Of a DNA stretch of 60,796 nt, positions 6,384 to 15,545 are shown one piece after another. The notes under the pieces are model-generated. The model was not told the origin of the DNA and did not search any database. It saw only the letters and a program-made list of their open reading frames with translations. The stretch covers positions 1-60,796 of the IMG/VR virus record IMGVR_UViG_3300030450_002344; one strand, written 5' to 3'. The stretch is from a virus. How positions within the stretch are numbered: the stretch's first letter is position 1; each line of letters opens with the position of its first letter. The translations under genes and the position numbers were made by a program.

Positions 6384-8729
6384 ATGATATTACTATTCGA
6401 CCTGCCAAGTCTACACAAGATGATGAGTCCTCCATTAGATACCAAGCTGGTAAATCTAATAGCACTGAGGATGTCATACAAACTAAAGATGGTGCACTAC
6501 CCTGATACTATTGTAGTGTTTAATACTGAGGATAATCGTGGTGCTTTCTTTCAAGACTGCCACTACACCACCAATGTATTAAACAGTATTAAACGTGCGG
6601 GGATATCATTCGATGATGCAGTTATTATGTCAGCTAATCCTGAAGTGCTGGCTTTGAATAACTATGGTGCCACTAGCTATAGACCATCTGAGAACTGGCT
6701 AGACCCACAAGAAGTTACTGCCAACAGAGTTAAGCTTGACCTAGGGTATGACCCTAGAGATGTTAGCTTCTTTGCCAAGCAGAAGATTGTGGAGCCTAGC
6801 AAGGCAGCTAAGATGAAGGCAGGTCAGACAAGAAAGAAGCGATGGGATTGGGCTGAGAATCCTATGGAAGGAGAGATCAAGTTGAAATCTATCGCAGATA
6901 ATATACATGTCAAGGTGGGTAGGGAATCATTCTCTAATTATGAGGTGATACAAGACCTCCCTGACTTCTTGACAAAACTATCTAAAGTTGATATAGTAGG
7001 GTGGGATACGGAAACTAATGGACTTAGTTGGCAGAACAACCATATCGTAGGAGAATCATTTAGCTTCGACGGTAAGCATGGGTACTACCTGCCAGTATCT
7101 CACAATACAGAAGGTGAATATAAGAATGTACCATGGGGTGAGGTGAAGGATAAGCTTCATCCTATGTTGGCTAAGAAAACCTTAGTCGGTGCCAACCTCT
7201 CTTTTGATGTGCTGATGGCAGCTGAACATGGACTAGGGTTCCCTACTAATCTATTAGATGTGCAAGGGTTTGCCTATATGTTAGGTATGCATGTACCACA
7301 ACCTAACAAACTAGGGCTGAAGGCATTGTCGGCTGACATACTCGGTGATGTTATGGAAGAGTTTGGTGCAGTAACAAAGGGGGATACCTTTGATAACATT
7401 GACATTGCTCGTGGTGCTCCTTACGCTGCTGATGATGCCGTCAAGTCGTTTAGATTAGGACAAGTATTAGGTAAGCGATTAACTGAGGAGCAACACAAAA
7501 GATACACAGAGATAGAGATGCCATTCTTATCAGCATGTATACGCATGTCTTACAATGGTATGTTCTTAAATATGGAGAAGCTAAGTCCTCTGCTCCATGA
7601 GTTAGAGGGTCGTGCTGAACTATTAAACAGTAGGATACAGATGTACAATGGCGAAGAGATGAATGTCAATAGCCCGGTACAGCTAGGTAAGCTACTGTTC
7701 AAGAAGCTAGGGTTACCTACAACAGCACGTACTAAGACAGGGTACTCCACATCAAAGGCAGAGCTTGAACGTATCGAGAACACACATGAAGTGGTTGGTA
7801 TTATACTAGAGTATAGAGAGTTAGCAAAGTTAATTAACACCTATCTCAAGGGATACCCTGACCACATCGGTACGGACAATCGGATACATTCAAGGCTTAA
7901 TCCATTCAGAGTAATAACAGGTAGGCTGGCATCAACCGAGCCAAACCTAATGAACATACCGATAAGGACAGACAATGGCAAATCAATCAGAAGGTTATTT
8001 GAAGGTGAGGGGGAACACGTACTCTTGTCAGCTGATGCAGCACAACTTGAGTATAGGATTCTTGCACACTACTCTAAAAACCGGACCCTCGTTGACGCTT
8101 TCTCTGACGAGACAAGAGATGTCCACAAAGAAATGGCATCGCTTATCTTTGAAGTTCCTGTTAGTGAGATTACCGGAGACCAAAGAAGTGCAGCTAAAAA
8201 TATCGTATACGCCGTTATCTACGGGGCCTCTCCCATAAAGATATCGATGATGTTGAATAGACCAGTGGATTATGCAGCCAATGTACTTAACAAGATTGCA
8301 TCGAACATACCAGAGATTGAACGATTACGTACAGCAGTTATTACTGATGCTCGCAAGTATGGGTATGTTGAATCACTTGGAGGTCACAGGTCATACATAC
8401 ACGGCATCAATTCATACAATAGTTCTGAACGTGGCGCAGCAGAACGGTCAGCATTTGATTCCCTCTTCCAAGGAACAGCAAGTGGTGACATCACAAAGAT
8501 AGCAACCAACAAGATACAAGAATTACTTGACAAAATATATCCGGATAAGTTTAATCCCGGTATAAAGTTGGTGCAACAAATACACGATGAAGTATTACTG
8601 GAGGGAGATGAACAAGAACTTACAAGTATAGCACCGGAGGTACTGTTAGCATTTGAAGATGCAATGTCATTAGACGTACCGCTTGTTGCAGAGTACTCGA
8701 TAGGAAAAAACTGGGGCGATATACACTAG
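6384..8729 (+). CDS. polA: Family A DNA polymerase with 3'-5' exonuclease
   Basis: The replicative polymerase of the phage. The start at 6384 is fixed by GAGGAGG at 6371-6377; a further ATG at 6369 lies upstream of this site. After roughly 200 unassigned residues come the exonuclease motifs: WDTETNG (about 207), ANLSFDVL and YAADDA. Polymerase motif A is DAAQLEYR (about 551), motif B is KNIVYAVIYGA (about 605) and motif C is QIHDEV (about 732). The residue equivalent to E. coli F762 is Tyr, the state often found in virulent phages. There is no 5'-3' exonuclease domain. Confidence 0.97.
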   Translation: MILLFDLPSLHKMMSPPLDTKLVNLIALRMSYKLKMVHYPDTIVVFNTEDNRGAFFQDCHYTTNVLNSIKRAGISFDDAVIMSANPEVLALNNYGATSYRPSENWLDPQEVTANRVKLDLGYDPRDVSFFAKQKIVEPSKAAKMKAGQTRKKRWDWAENPMEGEIKLKSIADNIHVKVGRESFSNYEVIQDLPDFLTKLSKVDIVGWDTETNGLSWQNNHIVGESFSFDGKHGYYLPVSHNTEGEYKNVPWGEVKDKLHPMLAKKTLVGANLSFDVLMAAEHGLGFPTNLLDVQGFAYMLGMHVPQPNKLGLKALSADILGDVMEEFGAVTKGDTFDNIDIARGAPYAADDAVKSFRLGQVLGKRLTEEQHKRYTEIEMPFLSACIRMSYNGMFLNMEKLSPLLHELEGRAELLNSRIQMYNGEEMNVNSPVQLGKLLFKKLGLPTTARTKTGYSTSKAELERIENTHEVVGIILEYRELAKLINTYLKGYPDHIGTDNRIHSRLNPFRVITGRLASTEPNLMNIPIRTDNGKSIRRLFEGEGEHVLLSADAAQLEYRILAHYSKNRTLVDAFSDETRDVHKEMASLIFEVPVSEITGDQRSAAKNIVYAVIYGASPIKISMMLNRPVDYAANVLNKIASNIPEIERLRTAVITDARKYGYVESLGGHRSYIHGINSYNSSERGAAERSAFDSLFQGTASGDITKIATNKIQELLDKIYPDKFNPGIKLVQQIHDEVLLEGDEQELTSIAPEVLLAFEDAMSLDVPLVAEYSIGKNWGDIH

Positions 8730-8741
8730 AAAGGAATTAGT

Positions 8742-9734
8742 ATGGCTCACTTAGTAGAAGAAGGTTCTGCGGTATACGCAGAGAAACCAGCGTGGCATGG
8801 AGTAGGTATAACAGTACCTGAGAACTTCACCACTGAACAGGCATTGAAGTTAGGGAACTTTGATTATAAAGTATCTAAGTCTCCTCTCTTTATTAAAGAT
8901 GGATGGCGTGATGTACCTGTACCAAATCAGGTAGCAGTTGTACGAGAAGATACACAACAGATTCTCGGTATCACATCTGATAAGTATGAACCGTTTCAAA
9001 ACATAGAGGCAATCAACTGGGCAGATAGTCTGCTACAAGATGGTATTGCTCGTTGGGAATCAATGATGGTTCTTGATGGTGGTAAGAAGTTTGCCGGGCT
9101 TATGAAGCTTGAGGAAGATATGCGAGTTGGTGATGAAGATTACTGGCAGTACTTCCTTATCTCAACGGGACATGATGGTAAGTATGCTATCCACCTGCTC
9201 CCAACAAATGTTCGGGTAGTGTGCTATAATACACTTACCGCTGCAACACAGAGCAGATACTGGACACAGAGTAAAGCATCCTTTAAGGTACGCCACAATA
9301 CTAACATGCGTACCAACCTTGAAATTGCACGGGAATCAGTACTAATAACTACTGCGGCAAACAGACGTATGAAAGAGTGGCTAGAGAAAGCTATGCTCGT
9401 TAACTTAGCAGCCTCTAGAGAGAAGGATATTCTCAACCACTTATTCGGTGACCCTACAGGGGATGACATGACTAGCTGGCAAAAGAATCAGCGTAACATC
9501 TTTGTTACTCAGTTCCTTGATGAGGAATATGATCGTAACGGAGAGACCGCATACTCATTCTTACAGGCTGCTTCAGGTTATGCTGACCACGGTATCCCGT
9601 TTAACAAGCGTGAGTCTGCTACCGTTAGAACACAGAGTGAACGTAGGTTTGCATCTGCTATGGTAGGTGGTCGTGGGGAACAGATAAAGAAAAAGACATT
9701 CGCAGCACTAGACGCATTAGGAGTTGGTAGTTGA
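8742..9734 (+). CDS. DUF932/TIGR03299-like phage protein
   Basis: A 330-residue protein whose start (GSAVYAEKPAWHGVG) and middle (WQYFLISTGHDGKYAI, then VRVVCYNTL) match the DUF932 / phage-plasmid-like TIGR03299 family, found beside replication and recombination genes in many phages and plasmids. The biochemical role is unknown. The next gene starts within its stop (TTGA). Confidence 0.8.
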   Translation: MAHLVEEGSAVYAEKPAWHGVGITVPENFTTEQALKLGNFDYKVSKSPLFIKDGWRDVPVPNQVAVVREDTQQILGITSDKYEPFQNIEAINWADSLLQDGIARWESMMVLDGGKKFAGLMKLEEDMRVGDEDYWQYFLISTGHDGKYAIHLLPTNVRVVCYNTLTAATQSRYWTQSKASFKVRHNTNMRTNLEIARESVLITTAANRRMKEWLEKAMLVNLAASREKDILNHLFGDPTGDDMTSWQKNQRNIFVTQFLDEEYDRNGETAYSFLQAASGYADHGIPFNKRESATVRTQSERRFASAMVGGRGEQIKKKTFAALDALGVGS

Positions 9735-10075
9735 GCATACTAGATGAGATTGAAGAGATAGCAAAGAAAGAGTTTGATTCATGGACACAAGACATGTATA
9801 TGAATGCTGTTCTAAGGTTAATAACTCTTGAGCTATTTATTAGAATGCAGCAAACAGAAGATGGAACACTCCGTCATATCTGGTTGACTAGTTCCAATCA
9901 TCCTCTATTACTTAACATCTTTAATCAGACAGAACACGTACCGTTTTCAGATGAACTGCTTGACGCAATAACAAAGGCGTACTCTAAGCTTTTAGGTTTA
10001 GATGACATGGAAGTTGCAGCATTAATACAATCAATAATAACACCTGAAGATATGGAAGGAGACTTGGAATATTAG
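9731..10075 (+). CDS. Small helical protein with a TTG start
   Basis: A 114-residue helical, acidic protein. The start is TTG at 9731, supported by AGGAG seven bases upstream and by overlap with the previous stop. No motif is recognised. Its position directly before the helicase suggests an accessory to replication or recombination. Confidence 0.7.
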   Translation: MSILDEIEEIAKKEFDSWTQDMYMNAVLRLITLELFIRMQQTEDGTLRHIWLTSSNHPLLLNIFNQTEHVPFSDELLDAITKAYSKLLGLDDMEVAALIQSIITPEDMEGDLEY

Positions 10076-11649
10076 TAGCATCAACCCCAAGAGAATACGG
10101 GTTAGATGAGAATGAATGGTATCCTAATCAGCAAGACTTAGCTCAAAAGATTTTGGACTGGTATGAAACTGATAAACGATTCCTTGTTCTCGTCGCCCCA
10201 ACAGGTACTGGCAAATCTCTATTGTCAGTGGTAGCACAACGAGCGTTAGAGAAACGTACTCATGTTGTGGTATCTACACTTAGGTTGCAGGATCAACTAC
10301 GTTCCTCCTTTTCCTTTGCACCTGTGCTAAAAGGTAGAGATAATTATGAGTGTCTTATTGCAGATGTGGCTGTAACACAAGCACCCTGTCAAGTAGGGTT
10401 TCAATGTGCAGTCAAATCATCATGTGATTACTTCATAGATAGGGAGAGTGCATACGTTTCAGACTTTGCAATCTTTAATTACCCTCTGTATATGTACACG
10501 TCAGAGTTCTCAACAACATTCAAACAGCCTGAACTGCTGTTTTGTGATGAGGCACACTTAGCTAACTTAGAGTTAGAGAAGCATGTGTCTGCTGAGATAT
10601 CTGACCGGGATATAGGCTCAATGTCATGGCGTAGACCACGTAATCTTACGGTGGAAGGTATGTCAGACTGGGCTGCAGAAAATATGCCAGAGATAGAAGA
10701 AGAGCTACAACGTGCTCGATTATGGATTTATGGTATAACTGGTGGGGCTGCTGGAGATAGAATCAAAGGTAGTACAACCGATTATAAACGAGCCATGTCG
10801 AGATACGGTAAGTATCAGAGGCTTGCTCGTAACCTGACCTTGATGATACGAGCCGGTGTAGATTTAGAAAATGGCAAGCCGTGGGTATTTGATAAGATTG
10901 GTTCTGTGTATAAGTTGCGGCCTGTATTCGTAAGGGACTACACAAACTATCTCTTCGGAGATGTACCCAAGGTAGTACTAATGACCGCTACTATGAATCA
11001 CGATGATATTGATAGACTCGGTATAGAGGACTATGATATAATAGAGACAGAGAGTGTCTATGAAGTGAGACGTAGACCTGTTTATTACAGGCCAGTGGGC
11101 AGAATGTCTACTAAGTCTGAGTCTGGTTTAATGCCAGCCATGATAGATGAAATTGATACTATCATTGGTGCGCACATGGCTAGACAACACAAAGGAATTA
11201 TTCACACTGTAAGTTATGCTCGAGCCGAGTTGATTAGAAACAATTCTAAATACAGACGACTCATGATGACACATAGTGCGAGTAATAAAAATGAAATTAT
11301 TCGGGAATTCAAAGAATCGGAGGAGGCTAGTATACTTTTATCGCCCTCTATCTTAGAAGGCGAAGACTTCCCGCATGATGAATGTCGTTACGTCATTATG
11401 CCCAAGGTACCTTACCTGTCTCTTGGGGATAAAGTAGTACGAGAACGGCTCTCTGAAGACCCTGATTGGTACACATGGAAAGCAATTTCAGATATCATTC
11501 AAGGCTCAGGAAGAGGTATGAGGAATGAGAAAGACTTTTGTTCTATCTATATCCTTGACGCAATGTTTGAGGACATAGCTAGGAAACATAAGGCTGACAT
11601 TCCGCAGTGGTTTCTTGAAGCCATCAAGTACCTAGAAATAGATTTGTAA
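10069..11649 (+). CDS. XPD/DinG-like superfamily 2 helicase with predicted Fe-S cluster
   Basis: Contains a Q-motif-like segment (WYPNQQDLAQ), Walker A (APTGTGKS), a four-Cys insertion (cysteines in YECL, PCQ, FQC and SSC) typical of the 4Fe-4S domain of XPD/DinG helicases, DEAH, a TATM motif and QGSGRGMR (motif VI). It should be a 5'-3' DNA helicase. The open frame runs back to 10048 with no ATG, GTG or TTG before TTG at 10153, which would remove the Q motif. ATA at 10069 has AAGGAG (10056-10061) seven bases upstream and overlaps the previous stop, so I place the start there. If that is wrong, the protein starts at 10153. Confidence 0.9.
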   Translation: MLVASTPREYGLDENEWYPNQQDLAQKILDWYETDKRFLVLVAPTGTGKSLLSVVAQRALEKRTHVVVSTLRLQDQLRSSFSFAPVLKGRDNYECLIADVAVTQAPCQVGFQCAVKSSCDYFIDRESAYVSDFAIFNYPLYMYTSEFSTTFKQPELLFCDEAHLANLELEKHVSAEISDRDIGSMSWRRPRNLTVEGMSDWAAENMPEIEEELQRARLWIYGITGGAAGDRIKGSTTDYKRAMSRYGKYQRLARNLTLMIRAGVDLENGKPWVFDKIGSVYKLRPVFVRDYTNYLFGDVPKVVLMTATMNHDDIDRLGIEDYDIIETESVYEVRRRPVYYRPVGRMSTKSESGLMPAMIDEIDTIIGAHMARQHKGIIHTVSYARAELIRNNSKYRRLMMTHSASNKNEIIREFKESEEASILLSPSILEGEDFPHDECRYVIMPKVPYLSLGDKVVRERLSEDPDWYTWKAISDIIQGSGRGMRNEKDFCSIYILDAMFEDIARKHKADIPQWFLEAIKYLEIDL

Positions 11650-11670
11650 ATAGATAAGGAAATATATATA

Positions 11671-12219
11671 ATGGCTACAGAAGAAATTGAGGTGTTGGAA
11701 TTGGGTGAAGATCTTCTTGACGCAAACAACGTCTCTGACCGAACGGTCATCTTAGCAGAAATTGCAGGGGAACCTGTGTTTCAAAAGCGAACGATCACTT
11801 ACAACGACAAGGAAACTGGTGAAGAGCGTTCATTCCCTAAAGTGGAATTGAAATGGTCTTACCGCCAGATACACCCTGAAGTTTCGAGTCCTGATCGTGA
11901 CATATACATCAACATTAGTCGAGCGCAAGCTGAAGCGTTGGAAGCAGGTAAGTCTCCATCCATGCATGCCAAGACTGATCTTGGTAGGATAACCAGACAG
12001 TGTTCAGACGCTGGATTGCCGAACCCCGGTAGTTCTGACCTAGTTGGTAAAGTCCTAGTACTTGCATCGTACACTGAGGAATTCCGTGGTCGTACTGAGC
12101 GCAAGTATGATGTGCTAGCAACTGTTGGAAGTGCAGAAGACTTTGACCTTGAGCGTGGCATTGCCATTGTTCAAGACGAAGCTCTTGCATCAAAGCAGCA
12201 AGTATCAGCTAGCTACTAG
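11671..12219 (+). CDS. Possible single-stranded DNA-binding or recombination accessory protein
   Basis: A 182-residue soluble acidic protein with a beta-rich middle. It is not confidently assigned. Its place between a helicase and a RecB-like nuclease, and its size, fit an SSB-like or recombinase accessory protein, but this is context only. The gene is followed directly by a promoter and structured leader. Confidence 0.45.
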   Translation: MATEEIEVLELGEDLLDANNVSDRTVILAEIAGEPVFQKRTITYNDKETGEERSFPKVELKWSYRQIHPEVSSPDRDIYINISRAQAEALEAGKSPSMHAKTDLGRITRQCSDAGLPNPGSSDLVGKVLVLASYTEEFRGRTERKYDVLATVGSAEDFDLERGIAIVQDEALASKQQVSASY

Positions 12220-12243
12220 CGAATAACTCCTCCGATTAGGGGG

Positions 12244-12272
12244 TTGCCAAATGTCTGCAGATATGTTATAAT
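12244..12272 (+). promoter_or_regulatory. Sigma-70-type promoter upstream of the recombination genes
   Basis: TTGCCA (12244-12249), a 17-base spacer, and TATAAT (12267-12272) preceded by TGT, an extended -10. The predicted start near 12279 leads into the structured leader and the nuclease gene at 12458. Confidence 0.75.
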
Positions 12273-12295
12273 TATGTGTAGACATATTGGTGACC

Positions 12296-12437
12296 TCTTT
12301 GGAAGTTATCAAGGATTATTGAGTCTCATACTTACATGATTCCCCAATCATATGAGACAACATTTAAGGTGACGCGAAGGGGGAACTCGCTGAATAAGTC
12401 CTTACGTGCCTAGCACATTCTTGATAGTTTCCAAAGA
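12296..12437 (+). ncRNA. Structured leader RNA closed by an 18-bp stem
   Basis: Between the promoter and the ATG at 12458, 12296-12313 pairs with 12420-12437 over 18 bp, including two G-U pairs. Inside are a hairpin at 12323-12358 (7-bp and 6-bp helices separated by a 6-base bulge, CCCC loop), a second arm (TAAGG/CCTTA with an inner GCGA/TCGC stem) and a small GTGC/GCAC hairpin. This multi-branched fold resembles a riboswitch or an independent small RNA in size. I recognise no known class. Confidence 0.6.
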
Positions 12438-12457
12438 AGTCATCAATAGGATCAAAT

Positions 12458-13255
12458 ATGAAAACATTATCATACAGTGGCTTATCACTCTTCTCAGAAT
12501 GTCCAGAACGATTTCGACGAGAGAAGATGTCGGATTTGGAACTGGACTACCAAGTCACACAGAATACTGTGCGTGGAACAATCATCCACAAGTTCATGGA
12601 AGACGTTATCAATATATACATCAAGTCTGGAAACTGGCTTGATCAAGATATTGCTATTGAACATATGGAAACAATCTGGAACGAAGGCTTTGATAACGAT
12701 AACGGTGTTAACGTATTAGACACCTGTCCGTGGAACAGTGATTTTCTAGAGAAGTCCATAGAAGATTCAAAGCTACTCGTACCCCAGATGTACGATGAGA
12801 TATTCCCCTACCTAAGTAACCCTATAGCAACTGAACAACATCTTGAGATGAACATCAACAAGAAGTGGAAGCTTCATGGGTACCTTGATTATATGGGGGA
12901 ACCCGCTACAATAATAGACTGGAAGACTAAGACAAGCCCAATGAATGAACGGTGGCTTGACCAAGACTTACAGGCTACAGTATATGCTGCGCTTAGTGCA
13001 TGGGAGAAAGTGTCCGTTCACTTTGTACAGTTTATATTCTTAAAAACAAAAGGCCCACGTATTGTGTGGTCAACAACGAATAGAGATAGGAGGCATACTG
13101 ATTGGTTATTAAATGACATGATACCACAAGTCATTCGGTCACTAGATGAGAAGATTACTCCTCCTACTCCCGGATGGTGGTGTGGCAACTGTCCATTACC
13201 GTGTGATGCATTACCAAATGTGTCAGTGAATGTAGAAAGTTTAACGTATGTATAA
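12458..13255 (+). CDS. RecB/Cas4-like PD-(D/E)XK exonuclease
   Basis: A 265-residue nuclease of the AddB/RecB/Cas4 group. Visible motifs are SLFSECPERF near the N-terminus, RGTIIHKFMED (active-site His), HGYLDY followed by IIDWKTKT (the D...DxK core) and DLQATVYAAL (QxxxY motif). One N-terminal Cys (C15) and three C-terminal cysteines (CGNCPLPC) would ligate a 4Fe-4S cluster, as in Cas4. It probably resects double-stranded ends for recombination with the ATPase encoded next, which overlaps it by eight bases. Confidence 0.88.
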   Translation: MKTLSYSGLSLFSECPERFRREKMSDLELDYQVTQNTVRGTIIHKFMEDVINIYIKSGNWLDQDIAIEHMETIWNEGFDNDNGVNVLDTCPWNSDFLEKSIEDSKLLVPQMYDEIFPYLSNPIATEQHLEMNINKKWKLHGYLDYMGEPATIIDWKTKTSPMNERWLDQDLQATVYAALSAWEKVSVHFVQFIFLKTKGPRIVWSTTNRDRRHTDWLLNDMIPQVIRSLDEKITPPTPGWWCGNCPLPCDALPNVSVNVESLTYV

Positions 13256-14036
13256 AGAAACAATATTAATAGTAGGTCCAGATAGTTCCGGCAAGTCATC
13301 ATCACTGTTGGATATTGCAGACAAGCATCCAGATTCTAAGATCTTTATGATAGATCTAGAAAACAAACTAGGCAAGTTACTTGATGGTTTGTACCCTGAC
13401 CTTGAGATTGAGGTCGAACCGTGCTTGAACTGGGATCAGTTAGCTGATGCTTTCAACAAAGCAAAGCAGACACTAAAGGCTGGTGACTGGCTCATGATAG
13501 ATGGGTTGGATAAAGCATGGGACCTAGTACAAGCAGATTATGAAATGAAAGTCAACGGTATCACACTCTCTAATAGAGTGGAGGAACTACGACTAGGTAC
13601 GTCAGCTCCGGGTATTGACAAGTGGGGTTGGTGTAAAACAAAGCACAACAAAGATTTCTTAGATGTAGCTACGGGCCGTGCACCGTTTCATGTAGCTGCT
13701 ACAGCATGGGCACATCCAGTAGATATAGAGGGTGTAGGTGCTGACAAAGATATAACAGTACGTGAGACCACAGCTATGTGGAAGCAAGCAGGGTTTAAAC
13801 CCGGCGGAGAGAAACGTAATACTCAACGCTTCGATACTGTGTTCGCACTGAATCTAAAGATGGCTCCGGTTAGTTACCAGATAGCCACAATGAAAGACAA
13901 GGTACGTCCGTACCTAGGCAACAACAAGTCTAGTCTTTGGTCTACGTTCGACATTGAACAAGGACTATGGGATACTTATGTACAGGCTTGTGAAGATGTA
14001 AAGGCAAGTGGAGGGCGAGTTATACTACCCGCATAA
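13248..14036 (+). CDS. Sak4-like RecA-family ATPase
   Basis: A 262-residue P-loop ATPase with Walker A GPDSSGKSSS near the N-terminus and Walker B WLMIDGLDKAW near residue 85. Size, the absence of a helicase domain and the partnership with a RecB-like nuclease match phage Sak4/AAA_24 proteins, which promote single-strand annealing and strand exchange. It overlaps the nuclease gene and is followed four bases later by the ERCC4 nuclease. Confidence 0.85.
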   Translation: MYKETILIVGPDSSGKSSSLLDIADKHPDSKIFMIDLENKLGKLLDGLYPDLEIEVEPCLNWDQLADAFNKAKQTLKAGDWLMIDGLDKAWDLVQADYEMKVNGITLSNRVEELRLGTSAPGIDKWGWCKTKHNKDFLDVATGRAPFHVAATAWAHPVDIEGVGADKDITVRETTAMWKQAGFKPGGEKRNTQRFDTVFALNLKMAPVSYQIATMKDKVRPYLGNNKSSLWSTFDIEQGLWDTYVQACEDVKASGGRVILPA

Positions 14037-14039
14037 GTA

Positions 14040-14741
14040 ATGCTTACAATCGACTCAAGAGAGCAGGGGTCTATAGACATTGTTCGAGAAGCTTTCAAGG
14101 CTTCTAAGATCCCTGTCTCTGTCGAGAAGCTTGAGTATGGTGACTATCGTATGGACATCACTCAAGACAACGGTAATAAGCGTACTATCCTTGTCGAAAG
14201 AAAAACTCCTACAGACTTCATCTCGTCAACAAATCCCACTATGAGAGATCCCGGTAGTAAGATAGCTAGACAACTAAATGGTTGTCTTCAGTCTGATGCG
14301 GATGTCGTAGTGTTGTTGGTGGATGGTTACTATCAGTGGATGAAGGGCGGTAAGATTAAGACTAAGAAGATTAATCTACAGCACTCACCAGATGCATTTG
14401 TATCTAAGCTACGCACGATACAGTCCCATGCAGTACGAGTGGAGTACAATCCTAGTGATTGGTACCTGCCCTTTCATCTGCTTAGTCTGTACAAGTATGA
14501 AACTAGAAGTGAGCACAGCACACTGGCGTTGTCTCCTAAACCGTTTGCCGTTCCCCCTAGGTCACAATCTAAGTGGACAGTTCTTATGGGTATGAGAGGA
14601 GTAGGGCCGAAGATGGCACAGTTGCTCCTAAGTGAATTTGGTAGTATAAAGAATCTTGCCAATGCAGAGAAGACAGAACTGACACAAGTTAAAGGCGTGG
14701 GAGAGAAAACAGCGGAAGAAATATTATGGTATCTCAATTAA
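14040..14741 (+). CDS. ERCC4/XPF-like nuclease with helix-hairpin-helix domain
   Basis: A 233-residue structure-specific nuclease. The N-terminal half has the ERCC4 pattern DSREQ, EYGDY and VERKTPTDF (catalytic ERKxxxD). The C-terminus has tandem helix-hairpin-helix signatures, GMRGVGPKMAQLL and VKGVGEKTAEEIL. This is the minimal nuclease plus HhH2 arrangement of XPF/Mus81/Hef without the helicase. It likely cleaves branched recombination or replication intermediates. Confidence 0.92.
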   Translation: MLTIDSREQGSIDIVREAFKASKIPVSVEKLEYGDYRMDITQDNGNKRTILVERKTPTDFISSTNPTMRDPGSKIARQLNGCLQSDADVVVLLVDGYYQWMKGGKIKTKKINLQHSPDAFVSKLRTIQSHAVRVEYNPSDWYLPFHLLSLYKYETRSEHSTLALSPKPFAVPPRSQSKWTVLMGMRGVGPKMAQLLLSEFGSIKNLANAEKTELTQVKGVGEKTAEEILWYLN

Positions 14742-15091
14742 TAGTAGAAGATGAGACAGGACAGAAGTGGGTGCTAGATCCAACTGATCCTGTATATGAA
14801 TTAGTAGAAGGATTGCCTGTGGCATTTATCAAAATACCTAGGGCATTGCTCGTAGAGTTACATGAAAGTCAAACAGAGAATACATCCATACTAGACCAGA
14901 AAGATGTACTAAACGATAGCAAAGTAGGAGAAGTGATTAAGACACAGGTGTACAATCACTTAACAAAGAATGTCAGAAACCCGAACAATCAAACCAGACG
15001 ATTACCTTCCGAGTTCCTCCTTCATGTGGAAGGACGGGACGAAGGATCAGTACACTCACCCACCTCTGATGGAGATATCACGTCCTCCTGA
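14726..15091 (+). CDS. Hypothetical protein (121 residues, long overlap with next gene)
   Basis: Starts at ATG 14726, inside the end of the nuclease gene, and reads as a plausible small alpha/beta protein for about 80 residues. Its last 40 residues share DNA with the following gene (122-base overlap) and look less protein-like. The true product may be shorter or may end by frameshift. Function unknown. Confidence 0.55.
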   Translation: MVSQLIVEDETGQKWVLDPTDPVYELVEGLPVAFIKIPRALLVELHESQTENTSILDQKDVLNDSKVGEVIKTQVYNHLTKNVRNPNNQTRRLPSEFLLHVEGRDEGSVHSPTSDGDITSS

Positions 15092-15545
15092 AGTAGAAAC
15101 CAAAGATGGCTTACATGATATAGTATTTGTTCTCTTTGGAGATATAGACTTCTCTATACAAATTATAAATATAGATGCATTCATGGGATTTTTGATACAT
15201 CATATATCCAAGATGCCTCTGTTCAGTGTCAACATAACTACTACATATGCTAGGTTATACAAGCACCAAGAAGATACAGGACATGATCATATATTAGCGT
15301 TTAGTCCTAATCAAGATTTAGGTAACTCGTATATAATGTACTCTTCTAATGATCTTGAAGAAGTAAAAGAAGAGTTTGAAAGAAACATACGCCTTATAGA
15401 GAAAGGATTACTTGAACGATTAATAGTAGAAGACAACCCAGTGTTTAAATTTGAGGAGAAGCCAAAATTCTTAATATCAAAGACTACGTTTTATGGAGAT
15501 CATCCAGAGGAACCAAGCCAAGACTTGATGGACCATCGGAGTTAG
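14970..15545 (+). CDS. Hypothetical protein (191 residues)
   Basis: Starts at ATG 14970 with only a weak ribosome binding site, probably by coupling to the preceding frame. The middle is a hydrophobic alpha/beta segment and the C-terminus is charged. Composition is natural throughout, so I consider it a real gene. Function unknown. It overlaps the metallopeptidase-like gene by about 79 bases if that gene starts at ATT. Confidence 0.65.
   Translation: MSETRTIKPDDYLPSSSFMWKDGTKDQYTHPPLMEISRPPEVETKDGLHDIVFVLFGDIDFSIQIINIDAFMGFLIHHISKMPLFSVNITTTYARLYKHQEDTGHDHILAFSPNQDLGNSYIMYSSNDLEEVKEEFERNIRLIEKGLLERLIVEDNPVFKFEEKPKFLISKTTFYGDHPEEPSQDLMDHRS

Noticed and set aside
15455-15545. -1 ribosomal frameshift joining the 191-residue protein to the metallopeptidase
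   Set aside because: The frame relation would fit, but no X XXY YYZ slippery heptamer is present in the overlap; a non-standard start explains it better.
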